64,000 bases of DNA from Rivularia sp. PCC 7116 (lineage in GTDB: Bacteria; Cyanobacteriota; Cyanobacteriia; Cyanobacteriales; Nostocaceae), in the NCBI RefSeq assembly GCF_000316665.1, contig NC_019678.1, positions 1,550,001 through 1,614,000 on the forward strand, in the 5' to 3' direction. Positions 46,737 to 55,480 of the stretch are shown here, one piece after another (positions within the stretch are counted from its first letter, which is position 1; every line of letters begins with the position of its first letter). The position numbers and the translations under genes are program-made. The notes under the pieces are model-generated. The model ran no database searches and had not been told where the DNA came from. It saw nothing but the letters and a program-made list of their open reading frames with translations.

Positions 46737-49700
46737 ATTTCAGACAAGACGCATAATTTTCGCGTACCATCATTGTTTTTGGATGACCTACACCTAACAG
46801 TTGCTCAGAAATATTTAAAGCTTGTTTGTAAAGAGTTTGTGCTTCTTGATAGCGTCTCTGTAAGTTATAAAGTCCTGCCAGATTATTCAAACTAGTTACA
46901 AAATCAGGATGTGATTCACCCAAAAGTTTTTTTCTCATTTGTAAAGTTTGCAGGTAAAGAATTTCTGCTTCTGAATAACGCTTCTGTAAACGGTAAAGTG
47001 TTGCAAGATTATTCAAACTATTTGCAACTTCCGGATGTGACTCCCCCAAAAGTTTTTTTCTCATTTGCAAAGCTTGTTTGCAATGAGACTCTGCTTCTGA
47101 ATAATTTCCCTGTGAACTATAAAGTACTGCAAGATTGTTTAAATTTTGTGCAATATCAGGATGTTCTTCACCAAGTAATTTTTTCCTTACTTGCAAAGCT
47201 TGTAGATAAAGAGGTTCTGCTTCTGAATAACGCTCCTGTGAATCGTAAAGTGCTGCTAGATTATTCAGACTTAATGCAACATCTGGATGTGATTCACCCA
47301 GCAGTTTAATTCCCATCTCTAAAGCTTGTTTATAAAGGGGTTCTGCTTCTGAATAACGTCCCTGCGAATTGTAAAGTACTGCCAGATTATTCAAACTTTG
47401 TACAACATTGGGATGTTCTTCCCCTAATAGTTTTTTTCTTATTTGCAAAGCTTGTTTATAAAGGGGTTCTGCTTGCTGGTATCGTCCTTTTGAATAGTAA
47501 AGCACTGCAAGATTGTTCAAACCAGTCGCAAAATCATGATGCTCTTCTCCTACAAGTTTTTTCCAGATTCCCAAAGCTTTTAGGTAAAGAGGTTCTGCTT
47601 GTTCAAAACGTCCTTGTGAATTATAAAGTTTTGCAAGATTATTTAAACCAGTTGCAAAATCGTGATGCTCTTCCCCTAAAAGTTTTTTCCAGATTTCCAA
47701 AGCTTTTAGGTAAAGGGATTCTGGTTCTTGGAAATTCCCTAGAGAATAGTAAACTTCTGCCAAGTTATTAAAACTAGTTGCTACATCATAATGTTCTTCC
47801 CCAAAACGCTCTTTACTAATTGCTAAACATTTTTCGTAATAAAATAATGCTTTATTGTAAGCTGCTTGTCCTTTATAAAATTTACCTAAGCCAGTGAAGG
47901 GGATTATTAAATCTTCATCAGCTAAATAATCTTTTTGATGAATTACAGTTTCTATAAGATGAGGAATTTCTAAAGTAAGCTCTAGAATATCTGATTGGGT
48001 AGGAGTATTAGAAATTTTTTGTCCAATTGGAGCTATTACATAACAAAAGCCACGCTTCATATCCTCAACATCAGCTAATTCTTCGCGCTTACCTATCAAA
48101 AACTCTCGAATTAACTGATGCAATTGATAACTATTTTCCCCTTTATCCTCAAGTAAACTGAAATCTACCAAAAAGTCATCTCTAATATCTTCTAAATCTT
48201 CCTTATCTTCTTCTGGTAAACACTGCTCAACTAATTCCCAAGGAATCAGAGCTAAAGCAAAAATACTCAACAAACAAGCTAATTCTTGTGTTTCCTCTTT
48301 TAATTCTCGCCAACTTAGTTCAAAAGCAGCTTTAACTCCTAATTTTGCTGTCATGTCCCCCGATCTTTCTATCAAAGAACGATGTTCTAAAGCCAATCTT
48401 TGACACATTTTTATCAAAGATAAATTGGGTTTGCGCTGTAAATACCTTGCTACCAATTCCAAACCTAAAGGTAAGTATCCCAAGTCAGCACAAAGTTTTT
48501 TAGCTTCTTCTTTTTCCAGATCAACCCTTTCTTCCCCAACAAAAGAAACCAGCAATTCTAAAGCAGCATTTTCTTCTAAAACTTCTAAAATCACTCTTTT
48601 AAATGATTGTCCCAACCACTGTTGTCTGGTAGTTACTAAAATCTTAAATCTAGGTTCATTTGGAGGTAAATAGTCTTTTATCTGCTGGTATTCCCTAACA
48701 TCATCAAACACCACCAATACATCGCCAGCTTGCCAATTTCTCCAGCAATATTTAACCTTGTTTAGTAAATAGAAATTATCTGGTGGTTGTAAACCAATTT
48801 CTCTGGCAAAGTCAATAATTTTAATTCCGACATCTTCATCTCGTACCGGAAACCAACAAATTCCACCAGAATATGTACCTTGTTTCCAATGGCGATCGCC
48901 ATATTGCAGCGCTAGTTCTGTTTTACCGATACCACCCATACCAGTAATTGCCGAAATCGCTACCCGTTCGTTTTCCTGTAACTGCTGATGTAAGGTTTCT
49001 AAAACTTCCTCTCTTCCGACAAATTTAATTACACCGCTGCGAGGAAGGTTTTGAGGAATTGATTTTGGGGAAGTATCTATTGATGGAAGTGCAAATAACT
49101 GTCCCCCTTGATTATCTTGCCACCGCAAATACAACACGGGACGATACCATTGATTGCCTTCAACTCCCATTGCTTCCCTTCCCTGGCTTATAGCCACAGC
49201 AAGGGAATTCTTTTGCCCCAAGGAACGATAAAATTGCTTTGCGAATTCGGTTGCAGCATCAACCTTCACGGAATACTGCATTGCTACCACTGCGGGAATG
49301 CGATGATTGATCAAATTTTGAGCGCTACCGTTAAATACTGATTCACCTTCCAAAGTCATTGCTGACTGACAAGCACTCAGCACCACCAAAGCCAAACCAC
49401 TAGTTTGATTCCCATCAGCAAAACCAGAGATTTGCAGTAATGCTCCCAACTCCCTAGCACTCACATAATCTGGTTTATCCCCTTCACCTTCAAACGCTAA
49501 ATAACCTTGTGCTTTTGGTAATTCACTATTGCATTTACTGCAATGAGTAGTAGAAATTTGTTTAACTATAGCCCTACAGTTTTGATTCTTACATCTCTTC
49601 GCAAAGATTCCATGTCCATCAAAATGCACTACATGAGGAGCGTTATTTCCTTGATGTTCGATCAAATATGTTCTTAATTCATCAATTGTGGGATAATCTA

Positions 49701-50358
49701 ATTCATCAAGATTGATATCGCCTGCTTCATTAGCAGTTTCCAATCCTTTACAAATAGCCTGCTGTTCTTTTTTTGAAAGTTTTTGCAGTCCTAATTCTTT
49801 ATCAAAAGCAGCAGAAGATATAAGTAAAACATTTAGCTTCTCAACAGGTGTTAAGTTGGGAGGGAATTTATTATGAGCAATGTAGCGAGAGAAAGTTACT
49901 TGATGATGTAATAAAAAATCTTGTCCATCGTGTATTAATTCCCAAGGATAATCAGCTAACCTGGAACGTTTACTCGAATCATCTTCAAATCTTAATTGAA
50001 GGTGTAATTGAGTATTTTTGTTTTGAGCAAGTTGTAAAGCAGCTTTGAAAGCATCTTCAACTTTACCAGACGCAAACAACGAACGATATAAAGCTTGACC
50101 AATATTAACTAAATAATTGTTGTCAAAATCTTTCCCATTTTGAGCGAGAATACCAACATCCCTCATCCAATCTTTCTCTTTGCTAGAAAAATATTTAGGA
50201 TTGAAACCAGTAACTTCCAAACTTCTGAGCAAAGTCATTCTGAAGTCATTTTCACCATTAAAAAACGGCAATGAAGAATCGGTTTCTCCAGACTGAGTCA
50301 CAATAGATTTAAATCGCTTTTCGTTTATGGGAGACAGGTATAGCTCAAATATTTCCAT
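46705..50358 (-). CDS. CHAT protease - NB-ARC ATPase - TPR protein
   Basis: A 1217-aa STAND protein. Residues 1-430: CHAT (caspase/separase-like) domain with His in HFDGHG (245/249) and Cys330 in LSACQSA; between them a zinc-ribbon-like C256-x4-C261...C273-x2-C276. Residues 445-760: NB-ARC ATPase with VGRE, Walker A GMGGIGKT (473-480), Walker B LVVFDD (548-553), KILVTTRQ and LGYLPLGLEL. From about 830: eight full kinesin-light-chain-type TPRs of 42 residues (LNNLAxLY) plus partial ends. Expected: TPRs sense a trigger, NB-ARC assembles, CHAT cleaves a target. The Trypco2 gene is 35 bp upstream on the same strand. Trigger and target unknown. Confidence 0.93.
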   Translation of the reverse strand: MEIFELYLSPINEKRFKSIVTQSGETDSSLPFFNGENDFRMTLLRSLEVTGFNPKYFSSKEKDWMRDVGILAQNGKDFDNNYLVNIGQALYRSLFASGKVEDAFKAALQLAQNKNTQLHLQLRFEDDSSKRSRLADYPWELIHDGQDFLLHHQVTFSRYIAHNKFPPNLTPVEKLNVLLISSAAFDKELGLQKLSKKEQQAICKGLETANEAGDINLDELDYPTIDELRTYLIEHQGNNAPHVVHFDGHGIFAKRCKNQNCRAIVKQISTTHCSKCNSELPKAQGYLAFEGEGDKPDYVSARELGALLQISGFADGNQTSGLALVVLSACQSAMTLEGESVFNGSAQNLINHRIPAVVAMQYSVKVDAATEFAKQFYRSLGQKNSLAVAISQGREAMGVEGNQWYRPVLYLRWQDNQGGQLFALPSIDTSPKSIPQNLPRSGVIKFVGREEVLETLHQQLQENERVAISAITGMGGIGKTELALQYGDRHWKQGTYSGGICWFPVRDEDVGIKIIDFAREIGLQPPDNFYLLNKVKYCWRNWQAGDVLVVFDDVREYQQIKDYLPPNEPRFKILVTTRQQWLGQSFKRVILEVLEENAALELLVSFVGEERVDLEKEEAKKLCADLGYLPLGLELVARYLQRKPNLSLIKMCQRLALEHRSLIERSGDMTAKLGVKAAFELSWRELKEETQELACLLSIFALALIPWELVEQCLPEEDKEDLEDIRDDFLVDFSLLEDKGENSYQLHQLIREFLIGKREELADVEDMKRGFCYVIAPIGQKISNTPTQSDILELTLEIPHLIETVIHQKDYLADEDLIIPFTGLGKFYKGQAAYNKALFYYEKCLAISKERFGEEHYDVATSFNNLAEVYYSLGNFQEPESLYLKALEIWKKLLGEEHHDFATGLNNLAKLYNSQGRFEQAEPLYLKALGIWKKLVGEEHHDFATGLNNLAVLYYSKGRYQQAEPLYKQALQIRKKLLGEEHPNVVQSLNNLAVLYNSQGRYSEAEPLYKQALEMGIKLLGESHPDVALSLNNLAALYDSQERYSEAEPLYLQALQVRKKLLGEEHPDIAQNLNNLAVLYSSQGNYSEAESHCKQALQMRKKLLGESHPEVANSLNNLATLYRLQKRYSEAEILYLQTLQMRKKLLGESHPDFVTSLNNLAGLYNLQRRYQEAQTLYKQALNISEQLLGVGHPKTMMVRENYASCLKSMVVEKKYQA

Positions 50359-50393
50359 CGCACTGCTTTATTAATGCTGTTGGTGAAGACGAA

Positions 50394-50753
50394 TTAAAAT
50401 CCTGGTTGTTCGTTTCCTTTCATTCCACCTTCGGTACTTGTCTCCAATAATTCATTCCAGCGTTCCGGATATTTCTTCTTATATATTCCCAGCATTTGTT
50501 CTTTATTTAACAACGGAGAAAGCTTTACTTTTACTTTTTGGACATCATCTTGACTGTTTCCCCCACCCAATTCGAGAACGTATATTTTAATTCCTCCCTT
50601 AGCTTCATTCTTCACCGTTACTTGCAATTCCAACTCTACAGAATCGACGCTGAGTAAGGGAATATCGTTTTCGTTTTCCGGTGCCTTTGTTAAAAGTTCT
50701 TGTTTAACCTGCTCGATTAGCTCTGAAAGTCCAATAAGGTTTTGTTCGGGCAT
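50394..50753 (-). CDS. Trypco2-domain protein
   Basis: A 119-aa protein matching the trypsin-co-occurring domain 2 pattern: N-terminal helix IGLSELIEQVKQELL, a strand SVDSVELELQVTVKNE, then GGIKIYVLELGGG and VQKVKVKLSPL. Such domains accompany trypsin-like or CHAT effectors in STAND conflict systems and may be the adaptor or restraint of the protease. A C-terminal 35 residues (KKYPERWNELLETSTEGG) are not part of the usual domain. Start ATG 50753; 35 bp separate it from the CHAT-NB-ARC-TPR gene, so the two form an operon. Confidence 0.82.
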   Translation of the reverse strand: MPEQNLIGLSELIEQVKQELLTKAPENENDIPLLSVDSVELELQVTVKNEAKGGIKIYVLELGGGNSQDDVQKVKVKLSPLLNKEQMLGIYKKKYPERWNELLETSTEGGMKGNEQPGF

Positions 50754-50890
50754 GAGAATTTTCTACGAATAAGTGGGTATACATATTTACTTTTGGATAA
50801 TCCCATAAATTGTTAAACACAGGTATCAAATTAATATTGTTTTCAGAATGAGGAGAAGTTATAAATTATGGGATGAGTACTAACTTTTGC

Positions 50891-50917
50891 TAGCATGATA
50901 ACCGTGTCATCATGCTA
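50891..50917. promoter_or_regulatory. operator palindrome of the HigBA pair
   Basis: Perfect 9-bp inverted repeats TAGCATGAT (50891-50899) and ATCATGCTA (50909-50917), spaced by nine bases and directly upstream of the toxin start. This is the place and form expected for autorepression by the HigA antitoxin. It overlaps the ATG at 50912, which favours the start at 50921. Confidence 0.8.
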
Positions 50918-50920
50918 ATT

Positions 50921-51214
50921 ATGATAGTATCATTTAAGAACCAGGGAACTGAAGATGTCTTTGATGGGAATGATTCAAAGGAAGCTCGAAAGCAATGTCC
51001 TATAAACTGTTGGGAAGTTGCACGTAGAAAATTAGACCAGCTTAATGCAGCATCATCCCTAGATGATATTAAAGTTCCACCGGGAAATAGGCTAGAAGCA
51101 TTAAAAGGTGAACGTAAAGGTCAATATAGTATTCGGATTAACGATAAATATCGAATTTGCTTTATCTGGACTGTCCAAGATGCATCAGAAGTTGAAATAG
51201 TTGATTACCATTAG
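50921..51214 (+). CDS. higB: HigB/RelE-type toxin
   Basis: A 97-aa toxin of the HigB (plasmid maintenance killer) family, an mRNA interferase acting on ribosomes. Seen: MIVSFKNQGTEDVF, the helix NCWEVARRKLDQLNAASSL, then PPGNRLEALKGERKGQYSIR and INDKYRICF, with the Arg/Lys residues used for catalysis, and EVEIVDYH at the end. Start at 50921 rather than ATG 50912, since HigB proteins begin MIxSF and the operator overlaps 50912. The insert DGNDSKEARKQCP is longer than in many. Toxin first, antitoxin second, 14 bp apart. Confidence 0.9.
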   Translation: MIVSFKNQGTEDVFDGNDSKEARKQCPINCWEVARRKLDQLNAASSLDDIKVPPGNRLEALKGERKGQYSIRINDKYRICFIWTVQDASEVEIVDYH

Positions 51215-51228
51215 GAGATAATATAAAG

Positions 51229-51534
51229 ATGAAAATACCAAAATTTAGACCCCCGACACATCCAGGTGAAATATTACTTAAAGATTTTCTCGAACCAATG
51301 GGAATAACTCAACGACAACTTGCAGATGCACTTCACGTTCCCTATCAGCGAATTAATGAACTTGTAAATCAAAAGCGAGGGATTACACCTAGTACAGCAA
51401 TACGTTTATCAAAATTCTTTGGAAATAGTTCGCAGTTTTGGTTAAACCTTCAACAAAATTGGGAGCTATATCATGTTATGAAGGAAGAAGAAGAGGAAAT
51501 AAAAACTATTTTCCAATTTAAAAGTGCAGGATAA
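51229..51534 (+). CDS. higA: HigA-type antitoxin
   Basis: A 101-aa antitoxin with an XRE helix-turn-helix. Seen: the HigA lead PTHPGEILLKDFLEPMGIT, then the HTH QRQLADALHVPYQRINELVN, and SSQFWLNLQQNWELY. It binds and neutralises HigB and represses its own operon, likely through the palindrome at 50891-50917. A clear ribosome site (TAGGAG) precedes ATG 51229. Confidence 0.95.
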   Translation: MKIPKFRPPTHPGEILLKDFLEPMGITQRQLADALHVPYQRINELVNQKRGITPSTAIRLSKFFGNSSQFWLNLQQNWELYHVMKEEEEEIKTIFQFKSAG

Positions 51535-51548
51535 ATTGCAAATTTAAT

Positions 51549-52127
51549 TCACCCAAAAATAACTTCTAAATCCAAACTAAACCCAATCAAGACATCTTCC
51601 CCAGACAAACTATCGGGAGAATCTAAAATTTCCACTTCCTTACCAATACGATAAATCTCCACCAGCTTATCTTTCGGATTAATCAACCAACCCAACCTCA
51701 AACCATTTTCAATATATTCGAGCATCTTTTTTCTAGTATCTTCCACGTCATCGCTTTCCGATACTAATTCCACCGCAAAATCGGGACACAAAGGTAAATA
51801 TTTCTTTCTTTGTTGTGGTGTTAAAGCATCCCATCTTTCGATTTTTATCCAAGAAGCATCGGGGGAACGAGTTGCACCATTCGGAAGTTTAAAACCCGTC
51901 GAAGAATCAAAAGCTTTTCCTAATTTATTTTTACGATTCCAAACACCTAAATCGATATAAATTTCAAAATTACGATTCCCCGTTTCTCCCCCAGTTGGTG
52001 ACATAATAATTAATTTTCCTTCAGCAGTTAATTCCAAACGCAATTCTTGATTAAAAGCGACAATCTGCTCAAATTCTTCATCTGTAAATTTGAGTGAGGG
52101 AGGTATTTGTAAACTTAAAGCTGTCAT
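51549..52127 (-). CDS. Uma2-family putative endonuclease (first copy)
   Basis: A 192-aa Uma2 protein with a PD-(D/E)XK-like nuclease fold, much expanded in cyanobacteria. Seen: LRLELTAEGKLIIMSPTGGETG, GFKLPNGATRSPDASWI (active-site Asp), PDFAVELVSESDD (ExV/ELxS) and LGWLINPKDKLVEIYR. Activity of these proteins has rarely been tested. Ends 14 bp from higA, convergent; a second Uma2 gene lies directly upstream. Confidence 0.92.
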   Translation of the reverse strand: MTALSLQIPPSLKFTDEEFEQIVAFNQELRLELTAEGKLIIMSPTGGETGNRNFEIYIDLGVWNRKNKLGKAFDSSTGFKLPNGATRSPDASWIKIERWDALTPQQRKKYLPLCPDFAVELVSESDDVEDTRKKMLEYIENGLRLGWLINPKDKLVEIYRIGKEVEILDSPDSLSGEDVLIGFSLDLEVIFG

Positions 52128-52138
52128 AATAATTCATC

Positions 52139-52705
52139 CTATAATATTTTGACTACATCTTCGTAAATTTCAGCCATCGTTATAGTTAAGTCAATTGAAT
52201 CTAAACGTAATTCATCATTTTTACCCAAGATTTGCATTAACCAATTAACTTGACTATCTTGACGATAAATTTCTACCTTGATTTCATCCTGAGAAATTAA
52301 GACATATTCTTGTAAACTTTGAATATTTTGATAATTGAGACGTTTTTCTCGCTTATCTATAGTTTTAGTAGAATTAGATAATACTTCTACAATTAATTTT
52401 GGACTAGTTTTAAAATACCTTTCGTTATCATTAGGGTCACAAGTTACTAAAACATCAGGATAATAGAAAATATCAGCCTTTTGCACCTTGACTTTAACTT
52501 TCATGTCTGAGGCAAAAGTACGATAAGGAGTTCCGCGTAAATGGGGACGTAACAAAGCGATAATATTAGTAACTATCAAATTATGTTCTTCACTAGCTCC
52601 AGCCATTGCGAAAACTTCACCATCTACATATTCATGGCGAATTTCGCTGTTGTGTTCTAACTCTAGGTATTCTTTAATGGTAAGGAAATTGATTACGGAC
52701 TGCAT
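52139..52705 (-). CDS. Uma2-family putative endonuclease (second copy)
   Basis: A 188-aa Uma2 protein of a different subgroup: SEIRHEYVDGEVFAMAGASE, FASDMKVKVKVQKADIFYYPDVLVTCD (active-site Asp) and PKLIVEVLSNSTKTIDKREK. It precedes the first Uma2 gene by 11 bp on the same strand, so both are probably co-transcribed. The two differ in sequence, so this is not a recent tandem duplication. A third, decayed Uma2 end lies just upstream at 52750. Confidence 0.93.
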   Translation of the reverse strand: MQSVINFLTIKEYLELEHNSEIRHEYVDGEVFAMAGASEEHNLIVTNIIALLRPHLRGTPYRTFASDMKVKVKVQKADIFYYPDVLVTCDPNDNERYFKTSPKLIVEVLSNSTKTIDKREKRLNYQNIQSLQEYVLISQDEIKVEIYRQDSQVNWLMQILGKNDELRLDSIDLTITMAEIYEDVVKIL

Positions 52706-52749
52706 GATTTTTACCTTGAAATTTATATGATGATTAGAATCTCGATAAT

Positions 52750-52827
52750 TTAACTAATGACTAGAGCTAAGTCAATAAAATCTAAGCGCAGTTTATCAAG
52801 TCTATTTTTAATCATATGAATCAACCA
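52750..52827 (-). pseudogene. C-terminal remnant of a third Uma2 gene
   Basis: On the minus strand 25 codons read WLIHMIKNRLDKLRLDFIDL then ALVIS and TAA. They align with the end of the neighbouring Uma2 protein, WLMQILGKNDELRLDSIDLT. Nothing of the rest of the gene is left. It shows that this spot has gained and lost Uma2 copies. Confidence 0.65.
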
Positions 52828-53068
52828 GTATAAATAGAACATTCAGTATTTTTGCTGGTGATAATTATTTTTCATTATAAATAGCATAAATAAGTAATTT
52901 GTTTTATAAAATATAGCGATTTTCTATCAAATGCAATATATTCCTCAACTAACTGAGGGAAGGGTTCTTTCTACTTCAAATACAGGATTAAGCGCTAAAT
53001 TTTATATTGCAATGATTTTAGCTCTGAACTGAGAACAAAGATTTAATCGTAAAAATTACTAATTAACA
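52828..53068. other. upstream region of the glycosyltransferase gene
   Basis: AT-rich; a palindrome CCTCAACTAACTGAGGG at 52944-52960 is the only structure seen. Confidence 0.4.
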
Positions 53069-54169
53069 ATGAAAATATTAATCCAGCACCGTCATTACGA
53101 AAATGAAATTAGTGGCGTTTTAACTTATATTAACTCTATTATTCCAGGGCTTGAAGCCACAGGCACAGAAATAAAAACTATTTCTAGCAGAGAAGATAAC
53201 TTACAAAAATGGCTCAGCTTAATTTTCTGGGCAGATATAGTTCATATGAACTCCAATGATTTGTTGTTTGCAATTTTATGTAAGGCTTTAGGGAAAAAAA
53301 TCATTATTAAATATCATTACCTTTTCTATCAATCTACTCATACTAATTATGAGGAGATGACATTTACTCAAAGAATAAAAGCAGAATTGAAAAGAACCTT
53401 ACCCAAAACAGATTATCCCTTAAAATGGAAATTATATACTTTTGTTAAATGGGCAAAACTTGCGGCACGCATTTCTACAGCTTTCTTCGCTGATTATCAT
53501 GCTGCTTGTAGTGATTTTTTAGGTGATTCTTGTGCTTTTCCTTGGCAAGTTCATACTTTATATTATCCAATTGAACTTAAGCATAAAAATAAATTTAAAG
53601 CTGTGGGTAAATTGTCCAAGCCATATAAATTTGTTTTTGTTGGTAGATTAGATGGTGATAAAGGAGTTGATATATTATTAAGAGCAATCAAGATTGTGCA
53701 AACCCAAAATTATCAATTTCAAGTTACGATTGTTGGAGATGGGGCACAAGCGAATCAACTTAAAGCATTAGCATCTGAATTAGATATTCTTAATAGCGTT
53801 AACTTTTTAGGTAAAATTCCCAATACAGAAGTAACTTCCAAAATAGAAGATGCTTTAGCTTTAGTTGTTCCTTCTCGTTGGCAAGAACCAGCAGGTTATG
53901 TTGTTTTAGAAGCATCTAGCGTGCAAACTTGCTCAATTGTTTCTAAAATGGGAGGATTACCAGAAGTAGCCGGACCTCATAATTTGTTTTTCGAGAATGA
54001 AGATGCACAAGGATTAGCCAACTGCATGAAAGAGTGCCTGGATAATCCGGAAAAAACTGTAGAGCGTGGCTTGTTATCCAGTGAATATGTAAGCAAGTAC
54101 TTCTCTTCTCAAGGTGCTGCACAAGAATTCATGGATGTTTGTACTCAGCTAAGTCCCCAAACGTCGTAA
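53069..54169 (+). CDS. glycosyltransferase family 4
   Basis: A 366-aa GT-B glycosyltransferase. N-terminal: ILIQHRHYENEISGVLTYIN; C-terminal donor-binding domain: FVFVGRLDGDKGVDILLRAI, VTIVGDGAQANQL, VNFLGKIPN, then the EX7E region with PSRWQEPAGYVVLEASS. Acts at the cytoplasmic face on a lipid- or polysaccharide-linked acceptor, which cannot be named. It stands alone, with no other polysaccharide genes nearby. Confidence 0.92.
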   Translation: MKILIQHRHYENEISGVLTYINSIIPGLEATGTEIKTISSREDNLQKWLSLIFWADIVHMNSNDLLFAILCKALGKKIIIKYHYLFYQSTHTNYEEMTFTQRIKAELKRTLPKTDYPLKWKLYTFVKWAKLAARISTAFFADYHAACSDFLGDSCAFPWQVHTLYYPIELKHKNKFKAVGKLSKPYKFVFVGRLDGDKGVDILLRAIKIVQTQNYQFQVTIVGDGAQANQLKALASELDILNSVNFLGKIPNTEVTSKIEDALALVVPSRWQEPAGYVVLEASSVQTCSIVSKMGGLPEVAGPHNLFFENEDAQGLANCMKECLDNPEKTVERGLLSSEYVSKYFSSQGAAQEFMDVCTQLSPQTS

Positions 54170-54263
54170 TAATCTATCGGTTAACTGTAATACTTGCAAA
54201 CTTAAACTACACCCTCAGCTTAGTTGAGGGAGTTAAATTTAAATTTCAAGCTCTACAAAAATG

Positions 54264-54337
54264 TCGGGATGACTGGATTCGAACCAGCGGCCCCTTCGTC
54301 CCGAACGAAGTGCGCTACCAAGCTGCGCTACATCCCG
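54264..54337 (-). tRNA. tRNA-Pro (anticodon CGG)
   Basis: 74 nt that fold as a tRNA: acceptor CGGGATG/CATCCCG, D-arm GCGCAGCTTGGTAGCGC, anticodon stem CTTCG/CGAAG with loop TTCGGGA (anticodon CGG), T-arm with GGTTCGAATCC and discriminator A. No CCA is encoded. The forward reading frame across it is a by-product. Confidence 0.96.
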
Positions 54338-54418
54338 GCAGTAGCCTTGCGGTTATTATCATATCACAGAATTTAAATAGAGAGGGGGTAGAGGGGGTAG
54401 AGTGGGAAGAAATTCATG

Positions 54419-54463
54419 TCAATTAACAACTAACCACTAACCACTAACCACTAACAACTAACC
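54419..54463. repeat. AACCACT heptamer repeats upstream of lipA
   Basis: Six imperfect AACCACTAACAACT-type units just before the lipA leader. Confidence 0.7.
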
Positions 54464-54509
54464 AAAATTGCGTTACCATAAATCCTGTATATCAACAAGT
54501 GGTAGGATT

Positions 54510-55400
54510 GTGACTGTAAAACCAGACTGGTTGCGGGTAAAGGCTCCTCAATGGGAACGTGTTGGGAATGTTAAGGAAACTCTGCGGGATTTATCGCTGA
54601 ATACTGTTTGTGAGGAAGCATCTTGTCCGAATATTGGTGAGTGTTTCAAGGCAGGTACCGCTACGTTTTTAATTATGGGGCCTGCTTGTACTCGTGCTTG
54701 TCCTTACTGCGATATTGATTTTGAGAAAAAACCGCAACCTTTAGATCCTACGGAACCCTCGCGGTTAGCGGAAGCTGTTCGTCGAATGAAGTTGAATCAT
54801 GTGGTGATTACTTCTGTAAACCGTGACGATTTACCTGATGAGGGAGCTTCCCAGTTTGTTCGCTGTATTGAAGCAGTACGTACTATTTCACCGAAGACTA
54901 CTATTGAAGTTTTAATTCCCGATTTATGCGGTAATTGGGAAGCTTTGGAAATTATCCTTAAAGCGCAACCGGAAGTTCTTAATCACAATACAGAAACTGT
55001 TCCCCGGTTATATAAACGTACACGTCCCCAAGGTGATTATCAACGAACTTTGGAATTATTGAAGATATCCCGTCAAATTGCACCTTGGATTTATACTAAG
55101 TCTGGAATTATGGTTGGGCTTGGGGAAACCGATGAAGAAATTCGGCAAGTTATGCAAGATTTACGCGCTGTTGATTGCGATATTTTAACTATTGGACAAT
55201 ATTTACAACCTACTCAAAAGCATTTAAAAGTTGGTGATTTTATTCATCCCGAGCAGTTTGCAGGATGGAAGAAATATGGTGAAGAAATTGGTTTTTTACA
55301 AGTTGTTTCTTCTCCGTTGACAAGAAGTTCTTATCATGCAGAGCAGGTAAGAGAGTTGATGAAACAATATCCACGGGAGAAAACTTCGGAATTAATTTAA
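54510..55400 (+). CDS. lipA: lipoyl synthase
   Basis: A 296-aa radical SAM enzyme that inserts two sulfur atoms into protein-bound octanoate. Auxiliary cluster cysteines C34-x4-C39-x5-C45 ([12 protein letters not shown]) and radical SAM cysteines C60-x3-C64-x2-C67 (CTRACPYC) are present, as are [21 protein letters not shown] and [13 protein letters not shown], and the C-terminal RSSYHAEQ. I start at GTG 54510 ([19 protein letters not shown]); the longer frame to a TTG at 54468 is unlikely. lipB is not adjacent. Confidence 0.96.
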   Translation: MTVKPDWLRVKAPQWERVGNVKETLRDLSLNTVCEEASCPNIGECFKAGTATFLIMGPACTRACPYCDIDFEKKPQPLDPTEPSRLAEAVRRMKLNHVVITSVNRDDLPDEGASQFVRCIEAVRTISPKTTIEVLIPDLCGNWEALEIILKAQPEVLNHNTETVPRLYKRTRPQGDYQRTLELLKISRQIAPWIYTKSGIMVGLGETDEEIRQVMQDLRAVDCDILTIGQYLQPTQKHLKVGDFIHPEQFAGWKKYGEEIGFLQVVSSPLTRSSYHAEQVRELMKQYPREKTSELI

Positions 55401-55427
55401 TTTTTGACTAGAGCTTATAGCAAAAAG

Positions 55428-55460
55428 CCCCCCTTTTATAAGGGGGGTTGGGGGGATTTT
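55428..55460. terminator. terminator hairpin after lipA
   Basis: CCCCCC-TT-TTAT-AA-GGGGGG stem (55428-55447), followed by TTGGGGGGATTTTT. It separates the convergent lipA and WD40 genes and can serve both. Confidence 0.75.
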
Positions 55461-55480
55461 TAACGTTTGCAAAAAACCAA

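Noticed and set aside
46911-47771. forward reading frames opposite the TPR region
   Set aside because: They are by-products of the repeated TPR codons on the other strand and repeat with the same 126-bp period.
54139-54426. forward reading frame of 95 codons across the tRNA region
   Set aside because: It runs through the tRNA-Pro gene and heptamer repeats and has no family character.
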